Part shown: positions 58,746-64,000 of the stretch, piece by piece
Numbering within the stretch: position 1 is the first letter of the stretch
Layout of the letters: each line of letters opens with the position of its first letter
Assembly: GCF_006439025.1 (NCBI RefSeq)
Contig: NZ_RCYZ01000007.1
Span: 244,825-308,824, forward strand
Length of the DNA: 64,000 nucleotides
Reading direction: 5' to 3'
Source of the DNA: Hymenobacter nivis
GTDB lineage: Bacteria > Bacteroidota > Bacteroidia > Cytophagales > Hymenobacteraceae
Position numbers and translations under genes: made by a program
The notes under the pieces: generated by a model
Told to the model about the DNA's origin: nothing
The model's database searches: none
Seen by the model: only the letters and a program-made list of their open reading frames with translations

Positions 58746-60038
58746 TTGGAACAGTTTGTTACCATTCATTTAGCTCAGCTACCTATTTCGCCCGACGAGT
58801 TCCGGCGGCGGGCCCTGCAGTGGGCGGCGCAGTTTCCGCACTGCGCATATTTTGAGCACAGCGGCCAGCTGGAATACCCCCGGGGCCCCTTCGGCCGGCT
58901 GCTGGCGGTGGCGGCCGCAGCCCCCGGGGCCCCTAGTTCGTTGGCCGAGCTGGAAGATTATTTGGCCCGGCCCGCGGCGGGGGCCCCGCGCTGCGGCTTC
59001 CTCACCTACGACCTCAAGAACGAGATTGAAGCCCTGACCAGCGCGAACTTTAGGGCCCTTGACTGGCCGCAGCTACACTTCTTCACGCCCGAAACCTGGC
59101 TGGTGTGGCAGATCGAAACCGTGGAAATTCACGGTGTTTCCGCCGGAATAGTAGCCGCAATTCTGGCCACAGCCTTACCTGCCGGGGCCCCGCCGCGGGT
59201 GCCCGCCCTGCGCCCGCGCCTGCCCCGGGCCGACTACCTGCGCGCCGTGGCGGCGGTGCGCGAGGACATTCTCAACGGCGAAGTGTACGAGCTGAACCTG
59301 TGCCAGGAGTTCTACGCCGAAAACGTGCAGCTCAACCCCACGGACCTGTTTTGGCGGCTCAACGCGGCCTCGCCGGCCCCGTTTGCGGGCTTCGTGCGCT
59401 GGCAAGACCACTACTTGCTCTGCGCCTCGCCCGAGCGGTTTTTGGCCCGCCGGGGCCCCACCGTCCTCTCCCAGCCCATCAAAGGCACCCGTCGCCGGGG
59501 CCCCACCCCGGCCGACGATGCGCAGCAGCGCCAGGCCCTGCTGGCCGACGAAAAGGAGCGCGCCGAAAACCTGATGATCGTGGACCTGGTGCGCAACGAC
59601 CTGGCCCGGGTGGCCGAAACTGGCTCGGTGCGCGTCCCCGAACTCTTTGGCCTTTACCCGTTTCGCCACGTGTGGCAAATGATTTCAACCGTAGAAGCGG
59701 ACTTGCGCCCGGGCGTGGCACTGCCCGAAATCCTGCGCGCCACCTTCCCGATGGGCTCCATGACCGGGGCCCCCAAGGTGCGCGCCATGCAGCTCATCGA
59801 GGGCTACGAGCGCAGCCGCCGTGGCCTCTACAGCGGCAGCATCGGCTGGGTGGGCCCCGGCGGCGATTTCGACTTCAACGTAGTGATTCGCAGCCTCCAA
59901 TACCGCGCCGACACCGGCTACCTCAGCTTCCAGGTGGGCTCGGCCATCACCTATGACTCCGACGCCGAGCAGGAATACGCCGAGTGCCTGCTCAAAGCCC
60001 AGGGCCTGTTAGAAGCGCTGGGCACAAGTATCATTTAA
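58746..60038 (+). CDS. pabB: Aminodeoxychorismate synthase component I
   Basis: Converts chorismate and ammonia to aminodeoxychorismate on the folate path. 430 residues, chorismate-binding fold. PIKGT at 244-248 contains the lysine that attacks C2 in PabB (TrpE has Ala); 'GEVYELNLCQEF', 'NLMIVDLVRNDLARV' and 'FPMGSMTGAPKVRAM' are other family blocks. No ATG fits; TTG at 58746 is the start. No pabA or pabC is visible; a spacer of about 190 nt follows. Confidence 0.92.
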   Translation: MEQFVTIHLAQLPISPDEFRRRALQWAAQFPHCAYFEHSGQLEYPRGPFGRLLAVAAAAPGAPSSLAELEDYLARPAAGAPRCGFLTYDLKNEIEALTSANFRALDWPQLHFFTPETWLVWQIETVEIHGVSAGIVAAILATALPAGAPPRVPALRPRLPRADYLRAVAAVREDILNGEVYELNLCQEFYAENVQLNPTDLFWRLNAASPAPFAGFVRWQDHYLLCASPERFLARRGPTVLSQPIKGTRRRGPTPADDAQQRQALLADEKERAENLMIVDLVRNDLARVAETGSVRVPELFGLYPFRHVWQMISTVEADLRPGVALPEILRATFPMGSMTGAPKVRAMQLIEGYERSRRGLYSGSIGWVGPGGDFDFNVVIRSLQYRADTGYLSFQVGSAITYDSDAEQEYAECLLKAQGLLEALGTSII

Positions 60039-60195
60039 CAATCATCAATCAACATTTAACATTGTTGATGCGCTAAGCGGCACCTGCCCTTTTGCGCAGC
60101 GAAACGGCACGGCGCAACGCGCTAACTATTAAATGTTAACTACTAACTGTTAATTGACCCTCCCTGCCATTCTGTCATTTTCCGGTGGGAAGCCG

Positions 60196-60203
60196 TATCT
60201 TTG
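60196..60203 (+). promoter_or_regulatory. -7 element for miaB (TATCTTTG)
   Basis: An exact TAnnTTTG match 26 nt before the miaB ATG; it excludes the longer frame starting at 60185. Confidence 0.6.
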
Positions 60204-60229
60204 CGGCCCGTCGAAAAGCGGCCTTTGCC

Positions 60230-61666
60230 ATGTCCCAACCCCTGCTGACCCTCGATTTTTTAGATAAAGCCGCTGCCCCCGAGCACGCCCCGAGCGGCGA
60301 GGTGCGCGTGAGCGCCGCTACCCGCACGGGCCGCCCCCGCTCGCTCTACATCGAGAGCTACGGCTGCCAGATGAACTTCTCGGATTCCGAAATCGTGTCG
60401 AGCATCCTCTACGACGAGGGCTTTGACCTGACCGAGGACCTGGCCACCGCCGACCTCGTGCTGCTCAACACCTGCTCTATCCGCGAGAAGGCCGAGCAGA
60501 CGGTGCGCATGCGCCTCAAGCAAATCAACTCGCACAAGAAGCGCCGCCCCGGCATGCTGGTGGGCGTGCTCGGCTGCATGGCCGAGCGCCTGAAAAGCAA
60601 GTTCTTAGAGGAAGAAAAAATTGTGGACCTCGTGGTGGGCCCCGACGCCTACCGCGACTTGCCTCAGCTCATCAGCCAGGTCGACGGCGGCCAAAAAGGC
60701 GTGAACGTGCTGCTCAGCCGCGAGGAAACCTACGCCGACATCACGCCCGTCCGCCTCAATTCCAACGGCGTGTCGGCCTTCATCAGCATCATGCGCGGCT
60801 GCGACAACATGTGCTCGTTCTGCGTGGTGCCCTTCACCCGTGGGCGCGAACGCAGCCGCGACGCCCACAGCATCTTGCAGGAAGCCAGCAACTTGGTGGC
60901 CGCCGGCTACAAGGAAGTAACGCTGCTGGGCCAGAACGTAGACTCCTATAAATGGACCAGCGCCGACGGCACCGAGCACGTCAACTTCGCCCAGCTGCTC
61001 GAAAGCGTGGCCCTTATCAGCCCCGCGCTGCGGGTGCGCTTCTCTACCTCGCACCCCAAGGACATTACCGACGAGGTGCTGCACACCATGGCGCGCCACG
61101 AGAACATCTGCAAGTACATTCACTTGCCCGCCCAGAGCGGCAATTCACGCGTACTGGCCCTGATGAACCGCACCTACGACCGGCCCTGGTACGAGGACCG
61201 GGTGCGAAAAATCCGCGAAATCCTGGGCGACGACTGCGCCATCAGCACCGACATGATTGCCGGTTTCTGCTCCGAAACCGAGGAGGAGCACGAGGACACA
61301 AAAAGCCTGATGGAATTTGTGCGCTACGACATGGCCTACCAGTTCTTCTATTCGGAGCGCCCCGGCACGCTGGCCGCCCGCAAGCTGGCCGATGATATTC
61401 CGCTCGAAACCAAGAAGCGCCGCCTCCAGGAACTTATTGACATTCAGCAACTTCACAGCGCCGAACGCAATAAGCGCGGCGTTGGCCAAGTGCATAAGGT
61501 GTTGGTCGAGAACTTCTCGAAACGCTCGAAAGAGCACCTCAGCGGCCGCAACAGCCAAAACCAAGTCGTCATCTTCCCAAAACAAGACTTCGTGAAAGGC
61601 GACTACGTGAACGTGCTCGTGCACAGCAGCAGCGCCAGCACATTGCTGGGCGAGGCGGTAGCTTAG
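60230..61666 (+). CDS. miaB: tRNA-2-methylthio-N6-dimethylallyladenosine synthase MiaB
   Basis: Radical-SAM methylthiotransferase acting on i6A37 of tRNA. 478 residues. N-terminal UPF0004 domain with cluster ligands Cys46, Cys82, Cys116; radical-SAM Cys191, Cys195, Cys198 in [11 protein letters not shown]-terminal TRAM domain (about 415-475). '[19 protein letters not shown]' is diagnostic of MiaB. The product is used by MiaE (49729). It usually precedes the sigma54-type activator and lptE in Bacteroidota; here a four-helix-bundle gene is inserted between them. Confidence 0.96.
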   Translation: MSQPLLTLDFLDKAAAPEHAPSGEVRVSAATRTGRPRSLYIESYGCQMNFSDSEIVSSILYDEGFDLTEDLATADLVLLNTCSIREKAEQTVRMRLKQINSHKKRRPGMLVGVLGCMAERLKSKFLEEEKIVDLVVGPDAYRDLPQLISQVDGGQKGVNVLLSREETYADITPVRLNSNGVSAFISIMRGCDNMCSFCVVPFTRGRERSRDAHSILQEASNLVAAGYKEVTLLGQNVDSYKWTSADGTEHVNFAQLLESVALISPALRVRFSTSHPKDITDEVLHTMARHENICKYIHLPAQSGNSRVLALMNRTYDRPWYEDRVRKIREILGDDCAISTDMIAGFCSETEEEHEDTKSLMEFVRYDMAYQFFYSERPGTLAARKLADDIPLETKKRRLQELIDIQQLHSAERNKRGVGQVHKVLVENFSKRSKEHLSGRNSQNQVVIFPKQDFVKGDYVNVLVHSSSASTLLGEAVA

Positions 61667-61667
61667 T

Positions 61668-61692
61668 TATCAGTTGCTTGTTGTCAGTTGTT
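61668..61692 (+). repeat. Left inverted repeat of the four-helix-bundle cassette
   Basis: Sequence TATCAGTTGCTTGTTGTCAG and its continuation. It is related, in inverted orientation, to the right repeat at about 62112-62145. Both are built from the unit GTTGTCAGTTGTTAG. Confidence 0.65.
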
Positions 61693-61704
61693 AGCAAGTT
61701 CTTT

Positions 61705-62145
61705 ATGGAGAGGTCTTACAGCGATTTAAGTGTCTGGCTTAAAAGTAGAGAAATGACTAAGCGGGTTTACGAATTAACCCGACAATTTCCTAAAGATGAA
61801 TTATTTGGCTTGACTAATCAACTGAGACGCGCGGCTGTTTCGGTACCCTCAAACATTGCCGAAGGCTGTGGTCGTCAGCACACAAAAGATACCATCCAAT
61901 TCTTGTTTATCGCTCGGGGTTCTTTGTTTGAGGTAGAAACGCAACTCTACCTCGCCCATGACTTAAACTACATTAGCGAACAAACGCTGCAAGACGAATT
62001 ATCAGCTTTAACTGATTGCAAAAAGCTTTTACAAGGCTTCATCCGTTACTATCGTTCTCTCGCTCAGTCGTCCCAAACGTCTCAAGTTGCCGAAGATCTT
62101 CCGGCCTATTTCACTGACAACGGACAACTAACAACCGACAACTGA
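61705..62145 (+). CDS. Four-helix-bundle protein (S23/23S-IVS type)
   Basis: 146 residues of the family once named S23 ribosomal protein, found in intervening sequences of 23S rRNA and as free genes. Signatures: 'LTNQLRRAAVSVPSNIAEG' and 'FLFIARGSLFEVETQLYLA'. Helices dominate; function unknown. Its GC content is far below its neighbours. The C-terminal residues (TDNGQLTTDN) are encoded by the right-hand repeat itself. ATG at 61705 gives the family N-terminus. The gene interrupts the usual miaB-sigma54 activator-lptE order, which suggests insertion. Confidence 0.9.
   Translation: MERSYSDLSVWLKSREMTKRVYELTRQFPKDELFGLTNQLRRAAVSVPSNIAEGCGRQHTKDTIQFLFIARGSLFEVETQLYLAHDLNYISEQTLQDELSALTDCKKLLQGFIRYYRSLAQSSQTSQVAEDLPAYFTDNGQLTTDN
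62112..62145 (-). repeat. Right inverted repeat of the four-helix-bundle cassette
   Basis: On the minus strand it reads TCAGTTGTCGGTTGTTAG and onward, the counterpart of the left repeat at 61668-61692. It forms the last codons of the four-helix-bundle gene and ends 3 nt before the next start. Confidence 0.65.
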
Positions 62146-62147
62146 AA

Positions 62148-63449
62148 TTGACTCCGCAAGAAATTCAATCCATCAAGCAGCGGTTCGGCATCATCGGCAA
62201 CGCGCCGGCGCTGAACTACGCCATTCAGGTAGCCACGCAGGTGGCCCCTACCGACATGACGGTGCTCATCACCGGCGAGAGCGGGTCGGGCAAGGAGTCT
62301 TTTTCGAAGATCATCCACGCGCTGTCGCCGCGCAAGCACGGGCAGTTCATTGCCATCAACTGCGGCGCCATCCCGGAGGGCACGATTGATTCGGAGCTGT
62401 TTGGGCACGAAAAAGGCTCGTTTACAGGGGCCAACGAGGCGCGCAAGGGCTACTTTGAGGTGACCAACGGCGGCACCATTTTCCTCGACGAGATTGGCGA
62501 GATGCCGCTCGGCACCCAGGCCCGCCTGCTGCGCGTGCTCGAAAACGGCGAATTCATCCGCGTGGGCAGCAGCAAGGTGCAGAAAACCGACGTGCGCGTG
62601 GTGGCCGCCACCAACGTGAACCTGCTGGAGAATGTGCGCAACGGCCGTTTCCGCGAGGACCTGTACTACCGCCTGAGCACGGTGCCAATTACGGTGCCGC
62701 CGCTGCGCGAGCGGGGCGAGGACATTTACCTGCTGTTCCGCAAGTTCACGGCCGACTTTTCGGAGAAGCACCGGGTGAAACCCATTTCGCTGACGCCCGA
62801 CGCGGTGCAGCTGCTCACGCGGTTCCGGTTCCCAGGCAACATCCGCCAGCTCAAGAACATCGCCGAGCAAATCTCGGTGCTGGAAATGGAGCGCGAACTC
62901 GACGCCCGCCAGTTGGCCAAGTACCTGCCCACCGCCCAAACCAGCCAGCTGCCCATGCTGCTGGGCGCCGGCGGCGCGGCCGAGGGCCTCGGCGGCTACT
63001 CGGAGCGCGACCTGATGTACAAAATCTTGTTCGACATGCGCCGCGACATGACCGACCTCAAGAAGCTGGTGTTGGAGCTGGCCGCTGGCCAGCGCCCCCA
63101 CGACGCCCAGGAACTGCTGCGCCAAAACAGCCACCTGTTTGCTGCTGGGGCCCCCAGCGCCGCCAACGGGTTTGACGGCACCCCGGGGGCCGAGTACTTC
63201 CTGGGGGCCCCGGCCAGCCCGGGCCTGCACGCCGAGGCCGACGACTACGACGACGAGGTGCAGCCGGTGGAAGACATTTCGCACGAAACCGAAGAAGAAA
63301 CGCTCTCGCTCGACGTTAAGGAGAAGGAGATGATCCTTAAGGCCCTGCGCAAGCACCACAACAAGCGCAAGTACGCCGCCCACGACCTGGGCATTTCCGA
63401 GCGCACCTTGTACCGCAAACTCAAGCAATATGACCTGGAGCAAGTTTAG
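62148..63449 (+). CDS. Sigma54-type AAA+ transcription activator
   Basis: 433 residues: AAA+ domain with Walker A GESGSGKE (43-50), the sigma54-contact loop GSFTGA at 90-95 and Walker B FLDEIGEM (112-119); no N-terminal receiver domain; an acidic, variable linker (about 300-385); and a Fis-type HTH at the C-terminus (KALRKHHNKRKYAAHDLGIS, about 400-430). Free-standing activators of this form are conserved upstream of lptE in Bacteroidota. No ATG fits; TTG at 62148 is the start. Confidence 0.9.
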   Translation: MTPQEIQSIKQRFGIIGNAPALNYAIQVATQVAPTDMTVLITGESGSGKESFSKIIHALSPRKHGQFIAINCGAIPEGTIDSELFGHEKGSFTGANEARKGYFEVTNGGTIFLDEIGEMPLGTQARLLRVLENGEFIRVGSSKVQKTDVRVVAATNVNLLENVRNGRFREDLYYRLSTVPITVPPLRERGEDIYLLFRKFTADFSEKHRVKPISLTPDAVQLLTRFRFPGNIRQLKNIAEQISVLEMERELDARQLAKYLPTAQTSQLPMLLGAGGAAEGLGGYSERDLMYKILFDMRRDMTDLKKLVLELAAGQRPHDAQELLRQNSHLFAAGAPSAANGFDGTPGAEYFLGAPASPGLHAEADDYDDEVQPVEDISHETEEETLSLDVKEKEMILKALRKHHNKRKYAAHDLGISERTLYRKLKQYDLEQV

Positions 63450-63969
63450 GCGCGCCGTTACGTACCAGCTGCTGGCCATTGGCTTGGTACTGAGCCTATC
63501 GGGCTGCGGAGTGTACTCGTTCAACGGCACCAACATCGACCCGGCCATTCGCACGTTTTCCATCCAAACCATTCAAACTACTGCTCCCAACGCGCCGGCT
63601 TTTTTGACGCAGCGGTTCACGGAGGATTTGAAAGATTATTTCCAGCGCAACACCAGCCTGAAACTGGTGCCGCGCGACGGCGACATCCAGTTCGACGGCA
63701 GCATTGTGGCCTACGACTACGCCCCGGCCGCCATTCAAAAGGTGGAAGGTGTGGACCTGGCCGGCTCCAGCCGCCTCACCATTCAGGTGAAGGTGCGCTT
63801 TGTGAACAGCAAGGACGAAAAGGCGAGCTTCGACCAAGTATTCCAGAGCTTCGGTGACTTCCCCTCGACCCAAGACGTAGCATCCGTGAACAACGACCAG
63901 ACGGCGGTGCGCAAAATCACCAGCAACGTCATCACCGATATTTTCAATAAATCGGTGGCCAACTGGTAG
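63430..63969 (+). CDS. lptE: LPS-assembly lipoprotein LptE
   Basis: 179 residues with a lipoprotein signal peptide: lipobox LSGC (23-26), with Cys26 as the acylated residue. The mature part is beta/alpha with 'GVYSFNGTNIDPAIRTFSI' at the start, typical of the Bacteroidota LptE family, which plugs the LptD barrel and delivers LPS to the outer leaflet. It overlaps the sigma54-activator gene by 20 nt. In relatives secG follows, beyond the window. Confidence 0.9.
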   Translation: MTWSKFRRAVTYQLLAIGLVLSLSGCGVYSFNGTNIDPAIRTFSIQTIQTTAPNAPAFLTQRFTEDLKDYFQRNTSLKLVPRDGDIQFDGSIVAYDYAPAAIQKVEGVDLAGSSRLTIQVKVRFVNSKDEKASFDQVFQSFGDFPSTQDVASVNNDQTAVRKITSNVITDIFNKSVANW

Positions 63970-64000
63970 TTGCGTAATTATAAATTAAAAGTTGCGGATG

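Noticed and set aside
60039-60195. AT-rich gap before miaB with AACATTTAAC-like strings
   Set aside because: The strings look partly inverted (CATTTAACATTG, AAATGTTAAC), but arms are short and interrupted, so no repeat element is claimed.

Overview
The window is GC-rich chromosomal DNA from a member of the Bacteroidota, most likely Hymenobacter or a close relative (Cytophagales). Three things support this. Most recognisable promoters carry the Bacteroidota -7 element TAnnTTTG. Shine-Dalgarno sites are weak or absent and many starts are TTG or GTG. The lineage markers gldC (gliding), LptE, Nif3, CdsZ-type zinc ribbon, 'putative porin' and a CHU_C/PKD-type secreted-protein relic are all present. 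I saw no phage, plasmid, integrase, CRISPR array or tRNA/rRNA gene.

Layout. 1-3.2 kb: a DUF2256 mini-protein, a STAS/SpoIIAA-like protein, an AT-rich non-coding island, a coiled-coil hypothetical and ffh. 3.3-6.5 kb: a GT4-type glycosyltransferase and a HAD-IIIC/FkbH-like protein. 6.5-18 kb: a complete pseudaminic acid (Pse) locus: pseB, then (after a decayed secreted-protein gene on the other strand) pseC, a Pse-associated methylase, an SpsF-type cytidylyltransferase, pseG, pseH, pseI, an unclassified GT-B-like protein, a polysaccharide deacetylase-like protein and a Wzx-type flippase, closed by a terminator. 18-22.4 kb: a second, minus-strand sugar set (Gfo/Idh oxidoreductase, DegT aminotransferase, GT2). 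22.4-26 kb: ftsE, a transaldolase-like gene, the 4.5S SRP RNA gene and guaA. 26-31.5 kb: a second class I amidotransferase, SDR plus GH1 operon, dgt, DUF1361. 31.5-46.8 kb: CDF transporter, TPR/periplasmic-binding protein, hemL, dcd, gldC, dnaN, an XRE regulator, an ABC permease and GH2. 46.9-64 kb: mrp and a NifU-like gene, fumarylacetoacetase, miaE, a porin and lpxK, a UDG-like gene, Nif3, CdsZ, pabB, miaB, a four-helix-bundle gene flanked by inverted repeats, a sigma54-type activator and lptE.

Functional links. Ffh (1841-3205) and its RNA partner ffs (about 24.2 kb) are both here. MiaB and MiaE act at successive steps on tRNA A37. LpxK, LptE, the porin, the flippase and the Pse set all concern the outer membrane and surface glycans. 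The most distinctive material is the Pse/HAD-IIIC surface-glycan locus with its embedded relic gene, a series of long near-perfect palindromes at gene ends (including a 46-bp perfect inverted repeat), dispersed inverted repeats at two loci, -7 elements sitting only 4-7 nt from start codons, and a strongly iterated GGGGCC/GGGCCC motif throughout.
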